Positions 24,301-36,494 of a stretch of DNA of 64,000 nucleotides are shown here, in pieces. The notes below the pieces were generated by a model, which had not been told where the DNA came from, did not search any database, and saw only the letters and a program-made list of their open reading frames with translations. Both the position numbers and the translations under genes were made by a program. Positions within the stretch are counted from its first letter, which is position 1. Each line of letters starts with the position of its first letter. The DNA is from Nomia melanderi. Lineage: Eukaryota > Arthropoda > Insecta > Hymenoptera > Halictidae. The stretch spans positions 7,502,001 through 7,566,000 of the forward strand of contig NC_134999.1 in the NCBI RefSeq assembly GCF_051020985.1, written 5' to 3'.

Positions 24301-26800
24301 ACCTGGATTGTTTAGTCTAAAGTCAATTTCAACCAAAAGAATCCAGGCCTTCCCATCGGTGAGCCGGATGTAGCCTTGGTCCCTATGAGATCTCGTCCTG
24401 GAGTCCCATCACTGCTAAGTCAAATGGACCCCCCGACCTTCCTGGCAATTTCGGCCGACGGAATCCAACTTTTCCACTTCGGCAACCTGGTTTGTATAGT
24501 CTAAAGTCATTTTCGCCCAAAAGTATCCAGACCTTCCCATCGGTCAGCCGAATGTAGCCTCGGAACCTATGAGACCTCGTCCTCGAGTCCCATCACTGCT
24601 AAGTCAAATGGCTACCCCCGACCTACCTGGCAATTCTGGCCGACGGAATCCAAGTTTTCCACTTTGGCAACCTGGTTCGTATAGTCTAAAGTCATTTTCG
24701 AAGAAAAGTATCCCGACCTTCCCATTGGTCAGCCGGATGTAACATTCGTCCCTACGAGACATCGTCATGATGTCCCATCACTGCTAAGTAAAATGGCTGC
24801 CCCCGACCTTCGTGGCAATTCTGGCCGACGGAATCCAAGTTTTCCACTTTGGCAAGCTGGTTCGTATAGTCTAAAGTCATTTTCGACCAAAAGTATCCCG
24901 ACCTTCCCATTGGTCAGCCGGATGTAGCCTTCGTCCCTATGAGACATCGTCCTGGAGTCACATCACTGCTAAGTCAAATGGCTTCCCCCGACCTTCCTGG
25001 CACTTCTGCCCGACGGAGTCCCAGTTTTCCACTTTGGAAACCTGGTTTGTATAGTCTAAAGTCATTTTCGACCAAAAGTATCCAGACCTTCCCATCGGTC
25101 TGCCGGATGTAGCCTTGGTCCCTATGAGTCCTCGCCCTGGTGTCCAATCACTGCTAAGTCAAATGGCTACCCCCGACCTTCCTGGCAATTCTGGCCGACG
25201 GAATCCAAGTTTTGCACTTTGGAAACCTGGTTTGTATAGCCTAAAGTCAATTTCGACCAAAATTATCCCGACCTTCCCATCGGTCAGCCGGATGTAGCCT
25301 TGGTCCCTATGAGACCTCTCCCTGGTGTCCAATCACTGCTAAGTCAAATGGCTACCTCCGGCCTTCCTGGCAATTCTGCCCGACGGAATCCAAGTTTTGC
25401 ACTTTGGAAACCTGGATTGTATAGTCTAAAGTCATTTTCGACCAAAAGTATCCCGAACTTCCCATTGGTCAGCCGGATGTAGCCTTGGTCCCTATGAGAC
25501 CTCTCCCTGGTGTCCAATCACTGCTAAGTCAAATGACCACCCCCGACCTACCTGGCAATTCTGCCCCGACGGAATGCAAGTTTTCCACTTTGGCAACCTG
25601 GTTTGTATAGCCTAAAGTCATTTTCGACCAAAAGTATCCCGACCTTCCCATCGGTCAGTCGGATGTAGCCTTGGTCCCTAAGAGATCTCGTCCTGGATTC
25701 CCATGACTGCTAAGTCAAATGGCCACCCCCGACCTTCCTGGCAATTCTCGCCGACGGAATCCAAGTTTTCCACTTTGGCAACCTGGTTTGTATAGTCTAA
25801 AGTCATTTTCGACCAAAAGTATCCAGACCTTCCCGTCGGTCAGCCGAATGTATCCTTGGAACCTATGAGACCTCGTCCTGGAGTCCCATCACTGCTAAGT
25901 CAAATGGCTACCTCCGACCTTCCTGGCAATTCTGCCCGACGGAATCCAAGTGTTGCACTTTGGAAACCTGGATTGTATAGTCTAAAGTCAATTTCGACCA
26001 AAAGTATCCCGAACTTCTCATGGGTCAGCCGGATGTAGCATTCGTCCTTACGAGACATCGTCCTGGAGTCCCATCACTGCTAAGTCAAATGGCTACACCC
26101 GACCTTACTGGCAATTCTGCCCGACGGAATCCAAGTTTTGCACTTTGGAAACCTGGATTGTATAGTCTAAAGTCATTTTCGACCAAAAGTATCCAGACCT
26201 TCCCATCGGTCAGCCGAATGTAGCCTCGGAACCTATGAGACCTCGTCCTGGAGTCCCATCACTGCTAAGTCAAATGGCTACCCCCGACCTACCTGGCAAT
26301 TCTGGCCGACGGAATCCAAGTTTTCAACTTTGGCAACCTGGTTTGTATAGCCTAAAGTCAATTTCGTCCAAAAGTATCCCGACCTTCCCATCGGTCAGCC
26401 GGATGTAGCCTTGGTCCCTATGAGACCTCTCCCTGGTGTCCAATCACTGCAAAGTCAAATGGCTACCTCCGACCTTCCTGGCAATTCTGCCCGACGGAAT
26501 CCAAGTTTTGCACTTTGGAAACCTGGATTGTATAGTCTAAAGTCAATTTCGACCAAAAGTATCCCGAACTTCTCATGGGTCAGCCGGATGTAGCATTCGT
26601 CCCTACGAGACATCGTCCTGGAGTCCCATCACTGCTAAGTCAAATGGCTACACCCGACCTTCCTGGCAATTCTGCCCGACGGAATCCAAGTTTTGCACTT
26701 TGGAAACCTGGATTATATAGTCTAAAGTCATTTTCGACCAAAAGTATACCGAACTTCCCATTGGTCAGCCGGATGTAGCCTTGGTCCCTATGAGACCTCT
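21351..26800. repeat. 33-monomer higher-order repeat, copy 2 (rearranged)
   Basis: It follows copy 1 at offset 6,105 up to about 23840, at 5,920 (one monomer fewer) to about 24505, then leaves the alignment for about 700 bp. It rejoins at offset 6,290 (34 monomers) from about 25230 to 26750, where 25300, 25856, 26020 and 26411 match 19010, 19566, 19730 and 20121. The unmatched part, 24506-25229, contains ordinary monomers, including CGAAGAAAAG (near 24700) and AAGTAAAATGG (24781-24795). Confidence 0.88.
23820..24003. repeat. Hybrid monomer replacing two monomers of copy 1
   Basis: The left part (GGACCCTATGATATCTCG) matches 17715-17735. The right part (AAATGACTACC, GCCCCGACGGAATGC) matches 17946 onward. 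The parents lie one monomer apart in copy 1, and the switch falls in the shared run 23841-23870 (parents 17736-17765 and 17921-17950). The result is one monomer fewer in copy 2. Confidence 0.87.
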
Positions 26801-29800
26801 CCCTGGTGTCCAATCACTGCTAAGTCAAATGACTACCCCCTACCTTCCTGGCAATTCTGCCCCGACGGAATGCAAGTTTTCCACTTTGGAAACCTGGATT
26901 GTTTAGTCTAAAGTCAATTTCGACCAAAAGTATCCAGGCCTTCCAATCGGTCAGCCGGATGTAGCCATGGTCCCTATGAGATCTCGTCCTGGAGTCCCAT
27001 CACTGCTAAGTCAAATGGCTACCTCCGACCTTCCTGGCTATTCTGGCCGACGGAATCCAAGTTTTCCACTTTGGCAACCTGGTTTGTACAGTCTAAAGTC
27101 ATTTTCGACCAAAAGTATCCCGACCTTCCCATCGGTCAGTCGGATGTAGCCTTGGTCCCTATGAGATCTCGTCCTGGAGTCCCATGACTGCTAAGTCAAA
27201 TGACTACCCCCGACCTTCCTGCCAATTCTGCCCGACGGAGGCCTAGTTTTCCACTTTGGAAACCCGGATTGTACAGTCTAAAGTCAATGTCGACCAAAAG
27301 TATCCCGACCTTCCCATCGGTCAGCCGGATGTATCCTTCGTCCCTATGAGACATCGTCCTGGAGTCCCATGACTGCTAAGTCAAATGGCTACCCTCGATA
27401 TTCCTGGCAATTCTGCCCGACGGAATCCTAGTTTTGCACTTTGGAAACCTGGATTGTATAGGGTAAAGTCAATTTCGACCAAAAGTATCCCGAACTTCCC
27501 ATGGGACAGCCGGATGTAGCCTTCGTCCCTATGAGACATCGTCGTGGAGTCCCATCACTGCTAATGCAAATGACTACCCCCGACCTTCCTCGCAATTCTG
27601 CCCGACGGAATCCAAGTTTTGCACTTTGGAAACCTGGATTGTATAGTCTAAAGTCAAATTCGTCCAAATGTATCCCGACCTTCCCATCGGTCAGCAGGAT
27701 GTAGCCATGGTCCCTGTGAGACCTCGTCCTGGAGTCCCATCACAGCTAAGTCAAATGGCTACCCTCGATATTCCTGGCAATTCTGCCCGACGGAATCCTA
27801 GTTTACCACTTTGGAAACCTGGTTTGTATAGTCTAAAGTCAATTTCGACCAAAAGTATCTCGACCTTCCCATCGTTCAGCCGGATGTAGCCTTGGTCCCT
27901 ATGAGACCTCTCCCTGGTGTCCAATCACTTCTAAGTCAAATGGCTTCCCCCGACATTCCTGGCAATTCTGGCCGACGGAATCCAAGTTTTGCACTTTGGA
28001 AACCTGGATTGTATAGGCTAAAGTCAATTTCGACCAAAAGTATCCCGAACTTCCCATCGGTCAGCCGGATGTAGCCTTCGTCCCTATGAGACATCGTCCT
28101 GGAGTCCAATCACTGCTAAGTCAAATGGCTTCCCCCGAACTTCCTGGCAATTCTGGCCGACGGAATCCAAGTTTTCCACTTTGGCAACCTGGTTTGTATA
28201 GTCTGAAGTCATTTTCGACCAAAAGTATCCAGACCTGCCCATCGGTCAGCCGGATGTAGCCTTGGTCCCTGTGAGACCTCGCCCTGGTGTCCAATCACTG
28301 CTAAGTCAAATGACTACTCCCGACCTTCCTGGCAATTCTGGCCGACGGAATCCAAGTTTTCCGCTTTGGAAACCTGGTTTGTATAGTCTAAAGAGAATTT
28401 CGACTAAAAGTATCCCGAACTTCCCATCGGTCAGACGGATGTAGCCTTGGAACCTGAGACCTCGTCCTGGAGTCCCATCACTGCTAAGTCAAATGACTAC
28501 CCCCGACCTTCCTGCCAATTCTGCCCGACGGAGGCCAAGTTTTCCACTTTGGAAACCCGGATTGTACAGTCTAATGTCAATGTCGACCAAAAGTATCCCG
28601 ACCTTCCAATCGGTCAGCCGGATGTATCCTTCGTCCCTATGAGACATCGTCCTGGAGTCCCATAACTGCTAAGTCAAATGGCTACCCTCGATATTCCTGG
28701 CAATTCTGCCCGACGGAATCCTAGTTTTGCACTTTGGAAACCTGGATTGTATAGGCTAAAGTCAATTTCGACCAAAAGTATCCCGAACTTCCCATGGGTC
28801 AGCCGGATGTAGCCTTCGTCCCTATGAGACATCGTCGTGGAGTCCCATCACTGCTAAGTCAAATGACTACCCCCGACCTTCCTCGCAATTCTGCCCGACG
28901 GAATCCAAGTTTTGCACTTTGGAAACCTGGACTGTATAGTCTAAGGTCAATTTCGGCCAAAAGTATCGCGACCTTCCCTTCGGTCAGCCGGATGTAGCCA
29001 TGGTCCCTATGAGACCTCGTCCTGGAGTCCCATCACAGCTAAGTCAAATGGCCCCCCGACCGTCCTGGCACTTCTGGCCGACGGAATCCAGGTGTTCCAC
29101 TTTGCCAACCTGGTTTGTATAGTCTAAAGTCATTTTCGACCAAAAGTATCCAGACCTTCCCGACGGTCTGCCGGATGTAGCCTTGGTCCCCATGAGACCT
29201 CGCCCTGGTGTCTAATCACTGGTAAGTCAAATGGCCACCCCCGACATTCCTGCCAAATCTGCCCGACGGAGTCCAAGATTTCCACTTTGGAAACCTGGTT
29301 TGTATAGTCTAAAGTCAATTTCGACCAAAAGTATCCCGACCTTCCCATCGGTCAGCAGGATGTAGCCTTGGTCCCTATGACACCTCGTTCTGGAGTCCCA
29401 TCACAGCTAAGTCAAATGGCTCCCCCGACCTTCCAGGCAATTCCGGCCGACGGAATCAAAGTTTTCCACTTTGGAAACCTGGTTTGTATAGTCTAAAGTC
29501 AATTTCGACCAAAAGTATCCCGACCTTCCCATCGGTCAGCCGGATGTTTCCTTGGTCCCTATGAGACCTCGTCCTGGAGTCCCATCACAGCTAAGTCAAG
29601 TGGCTCCCCCGACATTCCTGGCAATTCTGCCCGACGGAATCCAAGTTTTCCACTTTGGAAACCTGGATTGTATAGTCTAAGGTCAATTTCGACCAAAAGT
29701 ATCGCGACCTTCCCTTCGGTCAGCCGGATGTAGCCTTGGTCCCTATGAGACCTCGTCCTGGAGTCCCATCACAGCTAAGTCAAATGGCTCCCCCGACCGT

Positions 29801-30658
29801 CCTGGCACTTCTGGCCGACGGAATCCAGGTGTTCCACTTTGGCAACCTGGTTTGTATAGTCTAGAGTCATTTTCGACCAAAATTATCCAGGCCTTCCCAT
29901 CGGTCAGCCGGATGTAGCCTTGGTCCCTGCGAGACCTCGCCCTGGTGTCCAATCACTGCTAAGTCAAATGACTACTCCCGACCTTCCTGGCAATTCTGGC
30001 CGACGGAATCCAAGTTTTCCGCTTTGGAAACCTGGTTTGTATAGTCTAAAGACAATTTCGACTAAAAGTATCCCGAACTTCCCATCGGTCAGACGGATGT
30101 AGCCTTGGTACCTGAGACCTCGTCCTGGAGTCCCATCACTGATAAGTCAAATGGCTACCCCCGACCTTCCTGGCTATTCTGCCCGACGGAATGTACGTTT
30201 TGCACTTTGGAAACCTGGATTGTAGAGTCTAAAGTCAATTTCGACCAAAAGTATCCCGACCTTCCCATCGGTCAGCCGGATGTAGCCTTGGTCCCTATGA
30301 GACATCGTCCTGGAGTCCCATTACAGCTCAGTCAAATGACTACCCCCGACCTTCATGGCAATTCCGTCCGGACGGAATCCAAGTTTTCCACTTTGGAAAC
30401 CTGGTTTGTATAGCCTAAAGTCAATTTCGACCAAAAGTATCCCGCCCTTCCCATCGGTCAGCCGGATGTAGCCTTGGTCCCTATGATACCTCTCCCTGGT
30501 GTCCAATCACTGCTAAGTCAAATGGCTACCCCCTACCTTCCTGGCAATTCTGGCCGACGGAATCAAAGTTTTCCACTTTGGCCACCTGGTTTGTATAGTC
30601 TAAAGTCATTTTCGACCAAAAGTATCCAGACCTTCCCATCGCTCAGCCGGATGTAGCC
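26801..30658. repeat. Satellite segment G: mosaic with seven- and nine-monomer duplications
   Basis: About 21 monomers. 27200-27640 repeats at 28493-28933 (offset 1,293, seven monomers) with GATGTATCCTTCG, CCCTCGATATTCC and AATCCTAG. 28262-28460 resembles 29920-30120, where both reach a 183-bp CCTGAGACC monomer. 28975-29850 is built from pieces like those at 8080-8240, 10560-10770, 6142-6560 and 7130-7300. A gained base (CCGTCCGGACGG) lies near 30364. Confidence 0.84.
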
Positions 30659-32860
30659 TTGGTACCTATGAGACCTCGTCCTGGAGTCCCATCACTGCTA
30701 AGTCAAATGGCTACCCCCGACATTCCTGGCAATTGTGGCCGACGGAATCCAAGTTTTCCACTTTGGCAACCTGGTTTGTATAGTCTAAAGTCATTTTCGA
30801 CCAAAAGTATCCAGACCTTCCCATCGGTCAGCCGGATGTAGCCTTGGTCCCTATGAGACCTCGTCCTGGATTCCCATCACAGCTAAGTCAAATGGCTACC
30901 CCCGACCTTCCTGGCAATTCTGGCCGTCGGAATCCAAGTTTTCCACTTTGGAAACCTGGATTGTTTAGTCTAAAGTCACTTTCGACCAAAAGTATCCCGA
31001 CCTTCCCATCGGTCAGCCGGATGTAGCCTTGGAATCTATGAGACCTCGTCCTGGAGTCCCATCGAAGCTAAGTCAAATGGCTACACCCGGCCTACCTGGC
31101 AATTCTGCCCGACGGAATCCAAGTTTTCCACTTTGGAAACGTTGATTGTTTAGTCTAAAGTCAATTTCGACCAAAAGTATCCCGAACTTCTCATCGGTCA
31201 GCCGGATGTAGCCTTGGTCGCTACTAGATCTCGTCCTGGATTCCCATCACAGCTAAGTCAAATGGCTACCCCCGACCTTCATGGCAATTCTGCCCGACGG
31301 AATCCATGTTTTCCACTTTGGAAACCTGGATTGAATAGTCTAAGGTCAATTTCGACCAAAAGTATCCCGACCTTCCCATCGGTCAGCCGGATGTAGCCTT
31401 GGAATCTATGAGACCTCGTCCTGGAGTCCCATCGAAGCTAAGTCAAATGGCTACCCCCGACCTTCCTGGCAATTCTGGCCGACGGAATCCAAGTTTTCCA
31501 CTTTGGAAACCTGGATTGTTTAGTCTAAAGTCAGTTTCGACCAAAAGTATCCCGACCTTCCCATCGGTCAGCCGGATGTAGCTTTCGTCCCTATGAGACC
31601 TCGTCCTGGAGTCCCATCACTGCTAAGTCAAATGGCTTCCTCCGACCTTCCTGGCAATTCCGGCCGACGGAATCCAAGTTTTCCACTTTGGCAACCTGGT
31701 TTGTATAGTCTAAAGTCATTTTCGACCAAAAGTATCCAGGCCTTCCCAACGGTCAGCCGGATGTAGCCTTGGTCCCTATGAGACCTCTCCCTGGTGTCCA
31801 ATCACTGCTAAGTCAAATGGCTACCCCCGACCTTCATGGCAATTATGCCCGACGGAATCCAAGTTTTCCACTTTGGAAACCTGGATTGAATAGTCTAAAG
31901 TCATTTTCGACCAAAAGTATCCAGGCCTTCCCATCGGTCAGCCGGATGTAGCCTTGGTCCCTATGAGACCTCGCCCTGGTGTCCAATCACTGCTAAGTCA
32001 AATGACTACCCCCGACCTTCCTGGCAATTCCGGCCGACGGAGTCCAAGTTTTCCACTTTGGAAACCTGGATTGAATAGTCTAAGGTCAATTTCGACCAAA
32101 AGTATCCCGACCTTCCCATCGGTCAACCGGATGTAGCCTTGGTCCCTATGAGACCTCTCCCTGGTGTCCAATCACTTCTAAGTCAAATGGCTTCCCCCGA
32201 CCTTCCTGGCAATTCTGCCCGACGGAATCCAAGTTTTCCACTTTGGAAACCAGGACTGTATAGTCTAAAGTCAATTTCGGCCCACAGTATCCCGACCTTC
32301 ACATCGGTCAGCCGGATGTAGTCTTGGTCCCTATGAGACATCGTCCTGGAGTCCCATCACTGCTAAGTCAAATGGCTACCCCCGATATTCCTGGCAATTC
32401 TGGCCGACGGAATCCAAGTTTTGCACTTTGGAAACCTGGATTGTATAGTCTAAAGTCAATTTCGACCAAAAGTATCCCGACCTTCCCATCGGTCAGCCGG
32501 ATGTAGCCTTGGAATCTATGAGACCTCGTCCTGGAGTCCCATCGAAGCTAAGTCAAATGGCTACCCCCGACCTACCTGGCAATTCTGCCCAACCGAATCC
32601 AAGTTTTGCACTTTGGAAATGTGGATTGTATAGTCTAAAGTCAATTTCGACCAAAAGTATCCCGACCATCCCATGGGTCAGCCGCATGAAGCCTTGGTCC
32701 CTATGAGACCTCGTCCAGGAGTCCCATCACCGCTAAGTCAAATGGCTCCCCCGACCTTCCTGGCAATTCCGGCCGACGGAATCCAAGTTTTGCACTTTGG
32801 AAACCTGGATTGTATAGTCTAAAGTCAATTTCGACCAAAAGTATCCCGAACTTCCCATCG
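30659..32860. repeat. Satellite segment H: monomers with CATCGAAGC left arms
   Basis: About 12 monomers. The rare left arm GGAATCTATGAG with CCCATCGAAGCTAAG occurs at about 31030, 31405 and 32515, and elsewhere in the window only near 35845. 31399-32060 repeats at 35838-36499 (offset 4,439, 24 monomers less one base). The segment ends where the GTCACCGGATG junction at 32861 starts the 14-monomer blocks. Confidence 0.85.
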
Positions 32861-35836
32861 GTCACCGGATGTAGCCTTGGTCCCTATGAGACCTCGTCCT
32901 GGAGGGTAATTACTGCTAAGTCAAATGGCTTCCCCAGACCTTCCTGGCAATTCTGGCCGACGGAATCCACGTTTTCCACTTTGGCAACCTGGTTTGTATA
33001 GTCTAAAGTCATTTTCGACCAAAAGTATCCAGACCTTCCCATCGGTCAGCCGGATGTAGCCTTGGTCCCTATAAGACCTCGGCCTGGTATCCAATCACTG
33101 CTAAGTCAAATGACTACCCCCTACCTTCATGGCAATTCTGCCCTACGGAATCCAAGTTTTCCACTTTGGAAACCTGGATTGTATAGTCTAAGGTCAATTT
33201 CGACCAAACGTATCCCGACCTTCCCATCGGTCAGCCGGATGTAGCCTTGGAACCAATGAGTCCTCGTCCTGGAGTCCCATCACTGCTAAGGCAAATGGCT
33301 ACCCCCGACCTTCCTGGCAATTCTGGCGGACGGAATCCAAGTTTTCCACTTTGGCAACCTGGTTTGTATAGTCTAAAGCCATTTTCGACCAAAAGTAACC
33401 CGACCTTCCCGTCGGTCAGCCGGATGTAGCCTTGGTCCCTTTGAGATCTCGTCCTGGAGTCCCATCACTGCTAAGTCAAATGGCTTCCCCCGACCTTCCT
33501 GGCAATTCTGCCCCGACGGAATGCAAGTTTTGCACTTTGGAAACCTGGATTGTATAGTCTAAAGTCAATTTCGACCAAAAGTATCCCGACCTTCCCATCT
33601 GTCAGCCGGATGTAGCCTTGGTCCCTATGAGACCTCTCCCTGGTGTCCAATCACTGCTAAGTCGAATGGCTTCCCCCGACCTTCCTGGTAAGTCTGGCCG
33701 ACGGAATCCAAGTTTTCCACTTTGAAAACCTGGTTTGTATAGTCTAAAGTCAATTTCGACCAAAAGAATCCCGACCTTCCCATCGGTCAGCCGGATGTAG
33801 CCTTGGTCCCTATGACACCTCGACCTGGTGTCCAATCACTGCTAAGTCAAATGGCTACCCCCGACCTTCCTGGCAATTCTGCCCGACGGAATCCTAGTTT
33901 TGTACTTTGTAAACCTGGACTGTATTGTCTAAAGTCAATTTCGACCTAAAGTAACCCGACCTTCTCTTCGGTCAGCCGGATGTAGCCTTGTTCCTATCAG
34001 ACCTCGTCCTGGAGTCCCAACACTGCTAAGTCAAATGACTACTCCCGACCTTCCTCGCAATTCCGGCCGACGGAATCCAAGTTTTCCACTTTGAAAACCT
34101 GGTTTGTATAGTCTAAAGTCATTTTCGTCCAAAAGTATCAGGACCTTCCCATCGGTCAGGCGGATGTAGCCTTGGTCCCTATGAGACCCCGCCCTGGTAT
34201 CCAACCACAGCTAAGTCAAATGACTACCCCCGACCTTCATGGCAATTCTGCCCGACGGAATACAAGTTTTCCACTTTGGAAGCCTGGATTGAATAGTCTA
34301 AGGTCAATTTCGACCAAACGTATCCCGACCTTCCCTACGGTCAGCCGGATGTAGCCTTGGTCCCTATCAGACCTCTCCCTGGTGTCCAATCACTTCTAAG
34401 TCAAATGGCTACCCCCGACCTTCCTGGCAATTCTGGCGGACGGAATCCAAGTTTTCCACTTTGGCAACCTGGTTTGTTTAGTCTAAAGCCATTTTCGACC
34501 AAAAGTATCCAGACCTTCCCATCGGTCAGCCGGATGTAGCCTTGGTCCCTATGAGACCTCGCCCTGGTGTCCAATCACTGCTCAGTCAAATCGCTACCCC
34601 CGACCTTCCTGGCAATTCTGGCCAACGGAATCCAAGTTTTATACTTTGGCAACCTGGTTTGTATAGTCTAAAGTCATTTTCGACCAAAAGTATCCAGACC
34701 TTAACATCGGTCCGCCGGATGTAGCCTTGGTCCCTGTGAGATCTCGTCCTGGAGTCCCATCACTGCTAAGTCAAATGGCTACCCCCGACCTTCCTGGTAA
34801 TTCTGCCCTACGGAGCCCAAGTTTTCTACTTAGGAAACCTGGTTTGTATAGTCTAAAGTCAATTTCGACCAAACGTATCCCGAACTTCCCACGGATCAGC
34901 CGGATGTAGGCTTCGTCCCTATGAGACATCGTCGTGGAGTCCCATCACTGCTAAGTCAAATGGCTACCCCCGACCTTCCTGGCAATTCTGCCCGACGGAA
35001 TCCAAGTTTTGCACTTTGGCAACCTGGTTTGTATAGTCTAAAGTCAATTTCGACCAAAAGTATCCCGACCTTCCCATCGGTCAGCCGGATGTAGCCTTCG
35101 TCCCTATGAGACATGGTCCTGTAGTCCCATCACTGCCAAGTCAAATGGCTACCCCCGACCTTCCTGGCAATTCTGCCCGACGTGATCCAAGTTTTGCACT
35201 TTGGAAACCTGGATTGTATAGTCTAAAGTCATTTTCGGCCAAAAGTATCCTGAGCTTCCCATCGGTCAGCCAGATGTAGCCTTGGTCCCTATGAGACCTT
35301 GTCCTGGACTCCCATCACAGCTAAGTCAAATGGCTACCCCCGACCTTCCTGGCAATTCTGCCCGGACGGAATGCAAGTTTTGCACTTTGGAAAGCTGGAT
35401 TGTATAGTCGAAAGTCATTTTCGACCAAAAGTATCCCGACCTTCCCATCGGTCGGCCGGATGTAGCCTTGGACCCTATGAGTCCTCGCCCTGGTGTCCAA
35501 TCACTGCTAAGTCAAATGGCTACCCCCGACCTTCCTGGCAATTCTGGCCGACGGAATCCAAGTTTTCCACTTTGGAAACCTGGATTGTTTAGACTAAAGT
35601 CAATTTCGACCAAAAGTATCCCGAACTTCCCATCGGTCAGCCGGATGTAGCCTTGGAACCTATGAGACCTCGTCCTGGAGTCCCATCACTGCTAAGTTAA
35701 ATGACTACCCCCGACCTTCCTGGCAATTCTGCCCGGCGGAATCCAAGTTTTGCACTTTGGAAACCTGGATTGTATAGTCCAAAGTCAATTTCGACCAAAA
35801 GTATCCCGACCTTCCCATCGGTCAGCCGGATGTAGC
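32861..35836. repeat. ~14-monomer higher-order block, copy 1 (one monomer short)
   Basis: From GTCACCGGATG at 32861 it matches 38965 onward at offset 6,104. Markers in order: GGAGGGTAATTACTGC, CCTATAAGACCTCGGCC, GGCGGACGG, AAAAGTAACCCG, AAGTCGAATGG with GGTAAGTCTGG, TTTGTAAACC with GACCTAAAG, CCCAACACTGC, CATTTTCGTCC, GACCCCGCCC, TTTATACTTTGG, TTCTACTTAGG and GACATGGTCC. After 34646 the offset becomes 6,289, because one monomer present at 38057-38424 and 40646-41013 is collapsed here. Confidence 0.9.
34542..34724. repeat. Hybrid monomer in copy 1 of the 14-monomer block
   Basis: The left part matches 38057 onward (CTCAGTCAAATCGC, GGCCAACGG, TTTATACTTTGG). The right part matches the next monomer, 38242-38424 (CATTTTCGACC, CCTTAACATCGG, CCGCCGG). 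The switch falls within the shared run 34646-34676. Copies 2 and 3 keep both parental monomers. Confidence 0.88.
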
Positions 35837-36494
35837 CTTGGAATCTATGAGACCTCGTCCTGGAGTCCCATCGAAGCTAAGTCAAATGGCTACCCCCGAC
35901 CTTCCTGGCAATTCTGGCCGACGGAATCCAAGTTTTCCACTTTGGAAACCTGGATTGTTTAGTCTAAAGTCAGTTTCGACCAAAAGTATCCCGACCTTCC
36001 CATCGGTCAGCCGGATGTAGCTTTCGTCCCTATGAGACCTCGTCCTGGAGTCCCATCACTGCTAAGTCAAATGGCTTCCTCCGACCTTCCTGGCAATTCC
36101 GGCCGACGGAATCCAAGTTTTCCACTTTGGCAACCTGGTTTGTATAGTCTAAAGTCATTTTCGACCAAAAGTATCCAGGCCTTCCCAACGGTCAGCCGGA
36201 TGTAGCCTTGGTCCCTATGAGACCTCTCCCTGGTGTCCAATCACTGCTAAGTCAAATGGCTACCCCCGACCTTCATGGCAATTATGCCCGACGGAATCCA
36301 AGTTTTCCACTTTGGAAACCTGGATTGAATAGTCTAAAGTCATTTTCGACCAAAAGTATCCAGGCCTTCCCATCGGTCAGCCGGATGTAGCCTTGGTCCC
36401 TATGAGACCTCGCCCTGGTGTCCAATCACTGCTAAGTCAAATGACTACCCCCGACCTTCCTGGCAATTCCGGCCGACGGAGTCCAAGTTTTCCA
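35837..36494. repeat. Inserted satellite stretch matching 31399-32060
   Basis: Between copy 1 and copy 2 of the 14-monomer block lie about 3.5 monomers that repeat 31399-32060 at offset 4,439. They carry the CATCGAAGC left arm, CAGTTTCGACC, GCTTTCGTCCC, CCCAACGGTC and CAATTATGCCC. The switch into copy 2 occurs in the shared CCAAGTTTTCCACTTTGG stretch around 36484-36500. Confidence 0.85.
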
